Assembly: GCA_947449735.1 (NCBI GenBank)
Contig: CANFTB010000039.1
Location: 1-45,210, forward strand
Length of the DNA: 45,210 nt
Origin: Chthoniobacteraceae bacterium
GTDB taxonomy: Bacteria > Verrucomicrobiota > Verrucomicrobiia > Chthoniobacterales > Chthoniobacteraceae
Direction of reading: 5' to 3'
A program made the translations under genes and the position numbers. The stretch's first letter is position 1. Each line of letters opens with the position of its first letter. The notes under the pieces were generated by a model, which was given only the letters and a program-made list of their open reading frames with translations, was not told the origin of the DNA and did not search any database. This document shows, in pieces, positions 16,773 through 25,321 of this stretch.

Positions 16773-16888
16773 TTCACGCGGAGCAACACGGAGCCGCGGA
16801 GCAGACTAAATAACTCTGCTTCATTGGTTTATACGATTTTTTTCCGCGCCCTCTGCTACCCTCCGCGCCCTCCGCGGCCCCGCGTGAG
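16773..16888 (+). repeat. GC-rich palindromic intergenic repeat, copy 1
   Basis: The element starts TTCACGCGGAG and contains GGAGCCGCGGAG. An AT-rich centre with TAAATAACTCTGC follows, and it ends CCTCCGCGCCCTCCGCGG then CCCCGCGTGAGATCCTC. The outer arms are inverted repeats, so it can form a long hairpin. It fills part of the 16738-17107 gap between arsD and the phosphatase gene, where I see no gene. Three relatives occur at 29474-29570, 37581-37610 and 41401-41492. Confidence 0.85.
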
Positions 16889-17107
16889 ATCCTCTTGTCT
16901 CTAGTCCTTCGGCATTCGAGTGAACCGATCCACCCGCAGGCACCCACCGCCCCACAACCATCAACACTACTGAATCGCATCTCGCAGGTCCGCTGACCGC
17001 TGACCGGTGGCCCGGTAGCCCGGACTGCACACGCCGCAAACGCGAGCCCTTACCCTCCAAGCGCTCGCGAGTATTTTCCTCGCCGGCCCGCCCGGACCTC
17101 TCCGGCC
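16889..17107. other. Non-coding remainder of the arsD upstream gap
   Basis: No conserved reading frame, RNA or convincing promoter was recognised here. The arsDA-formate operon promoter should lie between about 16740 and 17100 on the minus strand, but no clear -35/-10 pair stands out. The stretch just after the repeat (TCCTCTTGTCTCTAGTCCTTCGG) is also conserved next to copy 4. Confidence 0.4.
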
Positions 17108-18397
17108 TCAGGCTGCGCTGGACGCGCTGGTCGCCAGGCGCGCAACCTGCACTGCAACCACGCAAATGTCGTCCGGAAAAGTGGTCCGGCCCGTGAACAA
17201 TTCAACGTCGTGCACGACCGCAGCTACCAGGGGGTCTGGCGGCAGCTCCGTGTGCTGTGCGACGGTTTCCCGGAGACGGTCCTCGCTGAAAAGTTCGGCG
17301 TCCGCATTCTCCACCTCGAACAAGCCGTCGGTGAAGAGCAGGATCAGGTCGTCCTTGGCGAGGGGATGCAACTCGTTGTGATAAACGGCGTCAGAGAAGA
17401 TCCCGAGCGCCGGCCCGCGCGAGGCGGAGGCGCTCAGAGGTGTCACCCCCTTTTGAGCGCCGCTGACCAGAAGCGGACAGGGATGGCCCGCATTGGCGAC
17501 GGTCAGCGTGCCAGCGGCGACGTCAACGGTCATCGAACACGCGGTGGCAAACACCAGCGTCTCCGCCTCCTCAAAAATATGGCATTGCGCCCGGTTCATC
17601 TCGCCCAGGAGGAGCGCCGGATCCGCCGCCTTTTCCCCCAGCTGCTCCTCCAGGGTGCGCAGCATCGCCGTGACCAGCGCCGCGCGGACCCCGTGCCCCA
17701 TCACGTCGCAGATGAACACGCTCAGCTTCGTGTCGGAAAGGCGCGTCACGTTGAAGCAGTCGCCGCTGACCATGTGGGAGGAGCGGTAGAGGCTGCTGAT
17801 TCGCACGGCGCTCTCAGAGGGCGGGCAGTCCTTTGGAAGCGTTGGAAACCGCCGGGGCAGAAGCGCGATCTGGAGCTCGTGCGCCATGCGGAGGTCCTCC
17901 TCCATGATTGCGTTTTTCGCGCTCAGCTCCAGCGTGCGGTCCAGGACGCGCTGCTCCAACTCCGAGTTGCAGGAGGACAGCTCGGCCTGGGCGCTTTCGA
18001 GCGCAAGCCGCTCCTGCACTTCCTTCAGCGCCCGGTTCAGGACGGGAATCAGGCGGACTAGGCCGTCTTTAAGGACAAAATCCGTGGCCCCCGCCTTCAA
18101 CAGCTCGACGGCGGCCTCTTCGCCCACCGTTCCCGAAACGAACACAAACGGCACATGGGGCGCGTCGTTGCGGGCGATCTCAAGCGCCTCCACGCCGCTG
18201 AAGGCGGGGAGTTTGCAATCGGCAAAAATGACGGCCGGCCGGAAATGATGAAGCGCCTCCAGAAACCCCGTCCGGGTCTCCACCCGCGTCAGCGTGAATT
18301 CCACCCTGCCCCGCCTGAGCTCGTCTTCAATGAGGGCTGCATCCAGTTCGGAATCCTCCAGCAACAGCACCCTGACGGCAGTGGACAGCACACTCAT
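17108..18397 (-). CDS. Response regulator with PP2C/SpoIIE-type phosphatase output
   Basis: A 429-residue cytoplasmic signalling protein. Residues 1-125 form a receiver domain with acidic residues LLEDSE, phospho-acceptor Asp60 in ADCKLP, and a VSGT...KAGATDFVLKD end. A coiled-coil linker (about 130-175, QRVLDRTLELSAKN) follows. The C-terminal SpoIIE/RsbU domain has GDCFNV, CDVMGHGVRAAL, NAGHPCPLL and LILLFTDGLFE with the metal-binding aspartates. Such proteins dephosphorylate anti-sigma antagonists in partner-switching. The ATG at 18397 (MSVLSTAVRVLLLED) is preferred over an in-frame TTG four codons earlier. No partner kinase or antagonist lies next to it. Confidence 0.92.
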   Translation of the reverse strand: MSVLSTAVRVLLLEDSELDAALIEDELRRGRVEFTLTRVETRTGFLEALHHFRPAVIFADCKLPAFSGVEALEIARNDAPHVPFVFVSGTVGEEAAVELLKAGATDFVLKDGLVRLIPVLNRALKEVQERLALESAQAELSSCNSELEQRVLDRTLELSAKNAIMEEDLRMAHELQIALLPRRFPTLPKDCPPSESAVRISSLYRSSHMVSGDCFNVTRLSDTKLSVFICDVMGHGVRAALVTAMLRTLEEQLGEKAADPALLLGEMNRAQCHIFEEAETLVFATACSMTVDVAAGTLTVANAGHPCPLLVSGAQKGVTPLSASASRGPALGIFSDAVYHNELHPLAKDDLILLFTDGLFEVENADAELFSEDRLRETVAQHTELPPDPLVAAVVHDVELFTGRTTFPDDICVVAVQVARLATSASSAA

Positions 18398-18409
18398 AGC
18401 AGCGTGCAA

Positions 18410-18674
18410 TATATGGCTATTTTTGCTCGCTGCTTAAAAAAAGACGGGGGGAACGCAATTTCTTCACCCGGCAGCCAGCACCCGGCGTATTCCCGACTAG
18501 GGGAGCCTGATAATCCGCGACTACTGCCGGCATCGGTTTGCGTCTTCCGAACCGCGAAAAGTCAAACTGCACGTCAACGGCGACGCTCTGACGATGAGAT
18601 CAGAAGCTGTTCCGCTTCGGGAACATGCTGCGGTGCGCTAGGTAGTCCACTCGTTCGAGCATGCGCCTCTGTCC
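18410..18674. other. Gene-poor stretch, possible coding remnant
   Basis: No intact gene is seen. A short plus-strand frame ending near 18642 reads KVKLHVNGDALTMRSE, which looks protein-like but has no start and no recognisable family. The stretch may be decayed coding DNA upstream of the antitoxin-like fragment. Confidence 0.3.
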
Positions 18675-18780
18675 ACAGATTTAGAAAAATCTGACTTGGC
18701 ACAGACAGAGCGAACTGACCCTGCTGAAGGCCTGGGAAAACGACCAGGACGACGTGTACAACGCACTGCTCACGAAATAG
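18675..18780 (+). pseudogene. Frameshifted C-terminal fragment resembling a small antitoxin
   Basis: Two adjacent plus-strand frames join into one peptide: TDLEKSDLAQ (18675-18704) then, shifted by one base, SELTLLKAWENDQDDVYN and ALLTK to a TAG at 18778. The tail pattern, an aromatic-acidic W-E-N-D-x-D-D-V-Y stretch before the stop, resembles the C-termini of many type II antitoxins. No start, N-terminal part or toxin gene is present. It would be a relic of a lost toxin-antitoxin pair; the family assignment is tentative. Confidence 0.3.
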
Positions 18781-18902
18781 GGTTGGATAACACGCAGGGT
18801 GCGGAGTTTACCGGAGGGTCCCGTGTGGTTCTGGCAAAGTTTCTTTCGTCTGATGGGTTGTCTCAGAAGCCCGCGATCCGTTACGGGCAGTTTCCTTGAC
18901 CC

Positions 18903-19874
18903 ATGAAAATGCTCCACTATCTAACCGCCGGACTTTGCGTTTCGGTTCAGCTCCATGCCCAAGAAGCCAAGCCGAAAATCCCCACTTATTTAACCGTGGA
19001 GACTGCCCGGGCGGAGGGCGTCGATGTCGATTTACAGGGTGAATACGCGGGGGAGAAGCTCGGAGCGCAGGTGATCGCGCTGGGCAACGGGACCTTTCGG
19101 GCGGTGCTCCTTCAAGGCGGGCTTCCCGGCGCAGGCTGGGATGGCTCTGCCAAGGTGGAGATCGAGGGCAAACTGGAAGCGGGGTTGGTCTCGTTCGACA
19201 AAGACGGATGGAAGGCTGCGCTGAGTCCGGACGGCTTGTCCGGAGAACGCGAGGGCGCGAAGTTTGCTCTCAAACGGATTGTGCGCAAGAGTCCGACGCT
19301 CGGAGCCAAGGCGCCCGAAGGCGCGGTGGTGCTCTTTGACGGCTCGAACTGTGACGCTTTTGAGGGCGGGCATTTCGACGATTTGAACCGTAATCTTCTG
19401 GCGTCCGGCTCCAAGACGAAGCGGGACGACTTTCAAAATTACAGCCTGCACGTTGAATTCATTTTGCCCTTCAAGCCTCTGGGCAGGGGGCAGGATCGCG
19501 CCAATAGCGGCGTTTACATGCAGGACCGTTACGAGGTCCAGGTTTTGGACAGTTTTGGACTCAAGGGTCTGAACAATGAATGCGGCGGCATTTACAGCAA
19601 AACACCGCCCTCAGTGAACATGTGCCTGCCGCCCCTGACTTGGCAGACATACGACATTGAGTTTGCAGCCGCAAAATTCGATGCGGAAGGGATGAAGACG
19701 CAAAACGCCGTCATCACGGTGAAGCACAACGGCGTTGTGATTCATGAGAACGTCGAAATTGCCTCCCCGACCGGCGGCGGAAAGAAGGAGGGACCGACCG
19801 GCGGCGCGATCCAGTTGCAGGGGCACGGTAATCCCGTTTGCTACCGCAACGTGTGGCTGGTTCCCAAGCCCTGA
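18903..19874 (+). CDS. Exported DUF1080 (3-keto-disaccharide hydrolase-like) protein, first copy
   Basis: A 323-residue protein with a signal peptide (about 1-19, cleaved near LHAQ). Residues 20-125 form an extra domain (HLQGEYAGEKLGAQ-like pattern, GLPGAGWDG) seen on some DUF1080 proteins. The C-terminal DUF1080 domain starts at VVLFDGSN and shows RDDFQNYSLHVEF, RANSGVYMQDRYEVQVLDSF, CGGIYSK and a final GGAIQLQGHGNPVCYRNVW. The fold is a concanavalin-like jelly roll and some members hydrolyse 3-keto-glycosides. It is periplasmic or cell-surface. It stands alone on the plus strand, convergent with the AraC regulator, and lies upstream of the sugar cluster that starts at 21228. Confidence 0.88.
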   Translation: MKMLHYLTAGLCVSVQLHAQEAKPKIPTYLTVETARAEGVDVDLQGEYAGEKLGAQVIALGNGTFRAVLLQGGLPGAGWDGSAKVEIEGKLEAGLVSFDKDGWKAALSPDGLSGEREGAKFALKRIVRKSPTLGAKAPEGAVVLFDGSNCDAFEGGHFDDLNRNLLASGSKTKRDDFQNYSLHVEFILPFKPLGRGQDRANSGVYMQDRYEVQVLDSFGLKGLNNECGGIYSKTPPSVNMCLPPLTWQTYDIEFAAAKFDAEGMKTQNAVITVKHNGVVIHENVEIASPTGGGKKEGPTGGAIQLQGHGNPVCYRNVWLVPKP

Positions 19875-20016
19875 TTGAGGGCGGGGACTTGCCGTCTCGG
19901 GTGGTTGTTGCTGCGCCATTCGCGCTCCGGTCGATTCCTGCGGTCTGGCGTTTTCGTGAAGAGCGTCCAGTTCCGCAGCTGAGGCGACCGGAGCGCGGCA
20001 GGCAAAAAGGTCATCC

Positions 20017-20880
20017 TCACCGCTGTGCGCCCGCCACCTTTCGTCGAAACACAACGGGCGTCATATGTTTCCATGAGAAAAACCGACGGTTGAAGTTGGA
20101 TAGATTGGTAAAGCCGCACTCGGACGCCACATCCGACACCCTGAGGTCTGTTTCCAGCAGCAAACGCGCCGCTCGCCCCAGGCGAATCTCATTCAAGTAC
20201 GCTGGTAATGTCCGCCCCGTACATTTGCGAAAAAACCGACTGAAAGCCCCTTCACTCAGGGCTGCCACCTCTGCGACTTCCCTCCGGTTGATCGGTTTCC
20301 GGATCCGGGCGTGGATGAACTGCATGACCCGCCCCACCCTGTCCTGATCCCGTGTATCGATGGGCGCCACGTAACCGGGGGCGCATAACGGCACCAGTCC
20401 CTCTGCCTCTGCGAGGTTGTCCAAGACCTCTAACAGCTTTGCAATCCGTCGCAACGGCCCCAAGGAGGGAACCATCTCCAATTGCCGGGCGGTCTCATCC
20501 CGAAGGACGCCGACGATTTCAAGCCCCCGGTCCGCCCTCTTAAACAGACGTTGAATCGTCTGAAAATCAGGGTGTTGAAAAAGGGAGTCGCCGGCGAAAT
20601 TAGCGTTGAACTGAATGATCAGAGCGTCGGCCGCCCCAGTGTCCTTGTCATGGTAAAACACATGCGGCAGGCCACTTCCGATCAGAACAAGGTCCCCGGC
20701 CTGCAGATTTGTCACGTGATCGCCGACCACACGGTAGCCGCCACTTTTTCGCACCAGAGCGAACTCAATCTCGGGATGGAAATGCCACGGCGTTCCATAA
20801 TCTTCTCCCTGAATGTGTTCGCAGAAAACAGCCTCCTCCGCCCTCCACGGGATCTGTTCGCGAATCGCACGGCGGCTCAT
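20017..20880 (-). CDS. AraC-family transcriptional regulator
   Basis: A 287-residue DNA-binding regulator. The N-terminal cupin-type sensor (about 1-100) shows WHFHPEIEFALV and a GDLVLIGSGLPHVFYHD stretch. The C-terminal pair of helix-turn-helices (about 180-280) has VAALSEGAFSRFFRKCTG and ASECGFTNLSNFNRRFF, the AraC signature. It is divergent from the MFS symporter gene at 21228 with 347 bases between starts, so it probably controls the plus-strand sugar cluster in response to a sugar. ATG at 20880 is the start; no strong ribosome site is seen. Confidence 0.93.
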   Translation of the reverse strand: MSRRAIREQIPWRAEEAVFCEHIQGEDYGTPWHFHPEIEFALVRKSGGYRVVGDHVTNLQAGDLVLIGSGLPHVFYHDKDTGAADALIIQFNANFAGDSLFQHPDFQTIQRLFKRADRGLEIVGVLRDETARQLEMVPSLGPLRRIAKLLEVLDNLAEAEGLVPLCAPGYVAPIDTRDQDRVGRVMQFIHARIRKPINRREVAEVAALSEGAFSRFFRKCTGRTLPAYLNEIRLGRAARLLLETDLRVSDVASECGFTNLSNFNRRFFSWKHMTPVVFRRKVAGAQR

Positions 20881-21227
20881 GTCACAAAAGTATCAGAACT
20901 CGGCACCGCAGCCGAACTAAAATGTGATTTAACCGAGGGTCGGCCCATCTTCCATCCCATGAATTTGATCCAGTACTTTCACCCCCTGTTGAGGAAGACC
21001 TGGAGCTTTTCTGCGGCGCCGACACGCTCAAAAAAGGTTTCGTCGGTTGTGCGCGAGACGCGTCCGCGGAAGGTTGGCGGCTCCGCCTGCATTTCGGTTT
21101 TAGCACGAGAGACATTGATCCAGTCCGCTCCGCACCGGAAGCAGACTGCGGCATCGCTGAGTTGTGCGAACCGCCCCTCTCAATCCCCCGTTTGTTTTTT
21201 CCCAAAACCCAGCACACCTCCAGCCCT
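20881..21227. promoter_or_regulatory. Divergent control region between AraC regulator and symporter
   Basis: This 347-base gap should hold the promoters of both divergent genes. TTGATCCAGT occurs near 20966 and again near 21115, a possible pair of direct operator half-sites about 150 bases apart. A stop-to-stop minus-strand frame of 66 codons (20979-21179) without ATG is protein-like (DWINVSRAKTEMQ, ETFFERVGAAEKLQVF) and may be a gene relic. Confidence 0.4.
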
Positions 21228-22448
21228 ATGAACTTCCTTCTCCTCAGCCGCCTTTGGGTCATGGTCTTTCTGCACTACTTTGTGTGGGGGGCGTGGTACG
21301 TGACGATGGGAACTTACACCACAGCAAAGCTGGGCTTTTTGGGCGGCCAGGTGGGCCTGGCTTATGGAAGCACTGCGGTTGGCGCCATGGTCTCTCCTTT
21401 TATTGTGGGGATTATTGCCGACCGTTTTTTTGCCACGCAACGTCTGCTCGCGTGTCTGCATTTGGTTGGCGCCGGACTGCTTTACTGGATTTCGACACTG
21501 AAGGAATTCCAGCAATTCTACCCTGTGCTGCTGGCCTACACGGTCACCTACATGGCCTGCCACGGCCTGACGAACACGCTCACGCTGCATCACTCCAAAA
21601 ACCCCGCCAAGGAATTCCCCTTGGTCATGGTTATGGCTAGCGTCGGTTGGATCGCATCAGGCCTCGCGGTGAGTTGGTTTAAGCTGGAGGACAATGCCGG
21701 CATGTTCCGTCTGGCCTCCGGCGCCGCCTTGATCATGGGAGTTTATTCACTCACTCTCCCGCACACGCCGCCCAAGGGAACCGGGGCGCCCATTTCCCTG
21801 GGCACTCTTCTGGGATTCGACGCCCTCAAGCTTTTGCGCAACCGGGCGTTTGCCACGTTCATGCTGTGTTCGTTTTTGATCTGCGTGCCGCTGAGTTTTT
21901 ATTTCAGCTGGATGAATGTGTTTATGAATGAGATGCACATCCCAAATGCCGCCGCAAAAATGACCCTGGGTCAGGTTTCTGACGTGGTCTTCCTTCTGCT
22001 TCTCCCCCTGTTTCTAAGCCGGGTCGGTTCCAAGGGGATCCTTTTGCTGGGAATCGGCGCGTGGGCCGTCCGCTTCGGGCTCTTTGCCGTGTTTCATCAA
22101 AATCCTTCCGCAAGCTGGATGCTGTTCACCGGCATTCTGCTGCACGGCATGTGCTACGACTTTATCTTCGTGATGGGGCGGATGCTCGTGGATAAATACG
22201 CAGGCGAGGATATCCGGGGTGCCGCCCAGGGTTTGCACGCGATCGTCACGCTGGGAGCCGGCATGTTCGTGGGTTCCTGGCTTTCGGGAATTGTGGCCCA
22301 ACATTACACCGAAGCAGGCAGCCATTCCTGGCAGTCGATATGGCTGATCCCCGCCGTCATGGGGGCCGTTCTCGCTGTTGTCTTTGCCATTTTCTACCGG
22401 GAAGACAAACACGAACGACACCTTCAGAGCCAACCGGCTGCGCACTAG
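21228..22448 (+). CDS. MFS nucleoside/sugar:H+ symporter
   Basis: A 406-residue inner-membrane transporter with about 12 membrane segments and no signal peptide. The N-terminus [22 protein letters not shown] and the first loop [11 protein letters not shown] match the nucleoside:proton symporter (NupG/XapB) family widespread in PVC and Bacteroidetes sugar loci. The second half shows [10 protein letters not shown] and [19 protein letters not shown]. The ATG at 21228 is chosen because upstream in-frame codons do not encode membrane-like sequence. It starts the cluster symporter, NagB-like, ThuA-like, DUF1080, glycosidase-like. The likely substrate is a sugar or nucleoside breakdown product; specificity cannot be read. 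Confidence 0.9.
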   Translation: MNFLLLSRLWVMVFLHYFVWGAWYVTMGTYTTAKLGFLGGQVGLAYGSTAVGAMVSPFIVGIIADRFFATQRLLACLHLVGAGLLYWISTLKEFQQFYPVLLAYTVTYMACHGLTNTLTLHHSKNPAKEFPLVMVMASVGWIASGLAVSWFKLEDNAGMFRLASGAALIMGVYSLTLPHTPPKGTGAPISLGTLLGFDALKLLRNRAFATFMLCSFLICVPLSFYFSWMNVFMNEMHIPNAAAKMTLGQVSDVVFLLLLPLFLSRVGSKGILLLGIGAWAVRFGLFAVFHQNPSASWMLFTGILLHGMCYDFIFVMGRMLVDKYAGEDIRGAAQGLHAIVTLGAGMFVGSWLSGIVAQHYTEAGSHSWQSIWLIPAVMGAVLAVVFAIFYREDKHERHLQSQPAAH

Positions 22449-22486
22449 AGACTCACGCTGCAACTCTCACCTTCGAGACTTTTCAT

Positions 22487-23425
22487 ATGCCCCGCAAAAC
22501 CAGCTATATCGCTCCCGATTGGTGGGATTACACCACGCTTGAGTCTGATCTCATCAACGACGCCGCCGCGCTCACCGAACGCGACCTGCTCCAGCTCTCA
22601 CGCCCCGGCTTTGAAGTGGCCCTCTACGACACTCTGCAGGATTTTTATCTCGCGGAAGCCCTCGAGTACATCACCGCCTGGCGCCAAGCCACCGCCGACA
22701 ACCCGGTGGGAATCTGCGGCCCCATCGGTCCGACCGAACAACTTCCCCTGGTTGCCAGACTGGTCAATGAACTCGGACTAAACCTCAAACACGCACACTT
22801 CTGGGGCATGGATGAATGGTTCGATGCCTCCACCCAAACCGAAGTGGCACCGACCCACCCGCTCTCCTTCGAAAAGGCCGACCGCGAACTGTGCTTTGAC
22901 CGGATCCATCAACACCTCGTGATGCCCGAGTCCAATCTCCATTTTCCCAAAGCAGATGTGGCCGGTTTTCAAAAAACATGGGACTCGGGCGTGCGCTGCG
23001 CCGTCATGCAGGGCGGGCAGGGAGAGATCAAACACTGGGCGTTTAACGATCCCCTCAAGCGCGAAGGCAAATGGAAAGACGCGCCCCCAACCCCCGCTGA
23101 ATACCGCGAACTGGCAACCCGCATCGTCGATCTCCATCCGGTGACGCTGGGGCAGAACGCGCGCACCTCTGGCGGCGGCAACATCACCATGGTTCCGAGC
23201 ATGGCGATCACCGTCGGGCCTCGGGAAACATGGAAGGCGGACAAAGTCAGCATCTGGCACGCAGGGATGCACGACAACCCGCTGGGGCAGCGCCTCACAG
23301 CACTAATGATTTCCAAAGGCATCGCGGACTCCGCAGTCCCCATGTCGCTGCTGGCGGATCATCCGAACGTAAAATTTAATTATTACCGCGGCGGCTTGGG
23401 AAGCTGCTCGGTGGAAATGCACTAA
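22487..23425 (+). CDS. NagB-like glucosamine-6-phosphate isomerase/deaminase homologue, copy A
   Basis: A 312-residue cytoplasmic protein of the NagB/6-phosphogluconolactonase superfamily. Motifs are [18 protein letters not shown] (phosphate-loop position), HFWGMDEWF (matching the MDEY of NagB), [14 protein letters not shown] (matching the GxxGHIAFNEP active-site stretch) and a [10 protein letters not shown] end. The canonical GLATGSTP loop is replaced, so substrate may differ from glucosamine-6-phosphate. ATG at 22487 gives [18 protein letters not shown], matching the start of the paralogue at 36637; earlier in-frame codons overlap the symporter and are rejected. It lies 38 bases after the symporter. 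Confidence 0.85.
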   Translation: MPRKTSYIAPDWWDYTTLESDLINDAAALTERDLLQLSRPGFEVALYDTLQDFYLAEALEYITAWRQATADNPVGICGPIGPTEQLPLVARLVNELGLNLKHAHFWGMDEWFDASTQTEVAPTHPLSFEKADRELCFDRIHQHLVMPESNLHFPKADVAGFQKTWDSGVRCAVMQGGQGEIKHWAFNDPLKREGKWKDAPPTPAEYRELATRIVDLHPVTLGQNARTSGGGNITMVPSMAITVGPRETWKADKVSIWHAGMHDNPLGQRLTALMISKGIADSAVPMSLLADHPNVKFNYYRGGLGSCSVEMH

Positions 23426-23477
23426 CGCATCCCCATCGAGGTAACCGACCAGTTACGCAGCACAAACAAGATTCCAC

Positions 23478-24491
23478 ATGATTAAATCCTCCATCCTCTC
23501 CCGTTTTTTTGCGGTGCTTCTGCTCGGCGCATGCACTGCTGCAAACGCCATGGCGGCTGATCCCTGGTTTACATCCGAAGGTGCAAGCGGCCCCGGAAAG
23601 GGAAAACACATTGTCTTGATCGCCGCCGAGGAGGCCTACCGCTCAGAAGAATCGATGCCGATGATGGCGCAGATACTCTCGCGCCAGGGCTTCAAGTGCA
23701 CAGTGCTCTTTGCCATCGATCCGGCGGACGGGACGATCAATCCAAAGATCAAAGACAACATTCCCGGCCTTGAGCAACTAAAGACCGCGGATCTGCTGGT
23801 TGCGTTTTTGCGCTGGCGGGAACTGCCTGATGAGCAGATGCAGCACATCATCGACTACACCGAGTCGGGCAAACCCATCCTTGGCATTCGTAATGCCACG
23901 CATCCCTTCAAGTACGTAAAACGCGCTGACAGCCCGTATGCGCGTTTCGACTCCGCCAGCAAAGACCCTAGCGGCGGCTGGGGACGTCTGGTGCTTGGCG
24001 AAACCTGGATCTCGCACTACGGCAAGAACCTCGTGGAAAGCACGCGCTGCGACATTGTGGAAACGGCCTCTACGCACCCCATATTCAAGGGAATCCGCAC
24101 GGGGTTTTGGATACCCGATGATGTGTATGGAATCAGCTCCGCTTTGTCTGGCGACAGTACGCCTGTGCTGCTGGGGCAACCGCTGGAGGCCTGGACTTCC
24201 GAGGCCAAACCTGTTGCCGACAAGCCGCCCCAGCCCATTGCCTGGACCAAATCCTACACAGGGGCCGCGGGAAAAACGGCACGAGTGTTCACCTCCACGA
24301 TGGGCCATGGAGACGCATTTAAAATCGAAGCATTCCGCCGGATGCTCTCCAATGCCTGCCTGTGGTGCATGAACCTAGAAGGTTCCATTGATCCGAGCTC
24401 CAACATGGATATCCCGGGAGAGTATGCTCCAGGGCCGGCTGGAGCCAAAGGCCTCAAGCCCGGCGTCCTGCCGCAGGACTTGAAGAAATAG
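23478..24491 (+). CDS. Exported ThuA-like domain protein
   Basis: A 337-residue protein with a signal peptide (about 1-26, ending AMAADPW). The body is a ThuA-like (class I glutamine amidotransferase-like) domain: GKHIVLIAAEEAYRSEESMP, FLRWRELPDEQMQHIIDYTESGKPILGIRNATHPF and a C-terminal FTSTMGHGDAFKIEAFRRML with NACLW. ThuA proteins are linked to trehalose and disaccharide use, and many PVC relatives sit beside DUF1080 and Gfo/Idh genes. Its biochemical role is unknown. It lies in the plus-strand cluster between NagB-like and DUF1080 genes with 52- and 24-base gaps. Confidence 0.85.
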   Translation: MIKSSILSRFFAVLLLGACTAANAMAADPWFTSEGASGPGKGKHIVLIAAEEAYRSEESMPMMAQILSRQGFKCTVLFAIDPADGTINPKIKDNIPGLEQLKTADLLVAFLRWRELPDEQMQHIIDYTESGKPILGIRNATHPFKYVKRADSPYARFDSASKDPSGGWGRLVLGETWISHYGKNLVESTRCDIVETASTHPIFKGIRTGFWIPDDVYGISSALSGDSTPVLLGQPLEAWTSEAKPVADKPPQPIAWTKSYTGAAGKTARVFTSTMGHGDAFKIEAFRRMLSNACLWCMNLEGSIDPSSNMDIPGEYAPGPAGAKGLKPGVLPQDLKK

Positions 24492-24515
24492 AGCCTCCAG
24501 AGCCCTCCCTTTTTT

Positions 24516-25262
24516 ATGAAAAAACACCTCATCTTCAGTTTGATTTTGTGCGCAGCAACAACGACTCACGCACAAGAGGCGGGCTCTCCTGCTGCAACAG
24601 TGCAAACCGGAAACGCGACGGTTCGCGCCTTCATCGATGATGAAGCCCCGGGATGGCGTCCGCTCTTAGAGAGCGACTTCGCAATCGTCAACACACCTGA
24701 AAACACTTGGTCGTGGAAAGGCGGAGTCCTCCACTGCACGGGCCAACCCATAGGCGTTCTGCAGACCAAGCAGGAATTCTCAAACTTCGAAGTGGTGGTC
24801 GAATGGATGCACGAAAAGTCCGCCGGCAATTCCGGCGTGTTTGTTTGGGCGAAGCCCGAGTCGCTGGAAAAACTGACCCTTGAGGGGAAGCAGCGCCTGC
24901 CCGATGGCATCGAAGTCCAAATCCTCGACCACGGCTTCACAGAAATGATGAAGGCCAAGGGGGCCAAGACCGACTGGTTCGGCACCAATGGCGACGTCTT
25001 CCCCGTGCGCTCGAAAATGACGCCGTTCCCGCCCGTATCACCCGATGGCAGCCGCAGCTTCCCCCGCAAGCATCTCAGCAAAGGGCACGGGGAGTGGAAT
25101 CACTACTACATCCGTGCCATCAACGGTGAGGTGCGCCTCTGGGTGAACGGCGAAGAAGTCTCCGGCGGCACCGCGATCGACCCGGCGAAAGGCCACCTGT
25201 GTTTGGAAAGCGAAGGCTCGCCCATTCAGTTCCGAAAGCTGCGCGTGCGGGAGCTGCCGTAG
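24516..25262 (+). CDS. Exported DUF1080 (3-keto-disaccharide hydrolase-like) protein, second copy
   Basis: A 248-residue protein with a signal peptide (about 1-20, MKKHLIFSLILCAATTTHAQ). The DUF1080 jelly roll covers residues 45-248: WRPLLESDF, TWSWKGGVLHCTGQPIGVL, FSNFEVVVEWMH, GNSGVFVWAKPE, LPDGIEVQILDHG, EWNHYYIRAINGEVRLWVNGEEVSG split across strands, and a final LCLESEGSPIQFRKLRVREL. It is shorter than the copy at 18903 and lacks its extra N-terminal domain. Likely periplasmic hydrolase or sugar-binding protein for keto-glycosides; activity is inferred from family only. Confidence 0.88.
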   Translation: MKKHLIFSLILCAATTTHAQEAGSPAATVQTGNATVRAFIDDEAPGWRPLLESDFAIVNTPENTWSWKGGVLHCTGQPIGVLQTKQEFSNFEVVVEWMHEKSAGNSGVFVWAKPESLEKLTLEGKQRLPDGIEVQILDHGFTEMMKAKGAKTDWFGTNGDVFPVRSKMTPFPPVSPDGSRSFPRKHLSKGHGEWNHYYIRAINGEVRLWVNGEEVSGGTAIDPAKGHLCLESEGSPIQFRKLRVRELP

Positions 25263-25321
25263 GGGGTCATCGTGATTTGGGACTGGGCCGGCTGATTTCT
25301 TTTGATTCATTACTCCAATTC

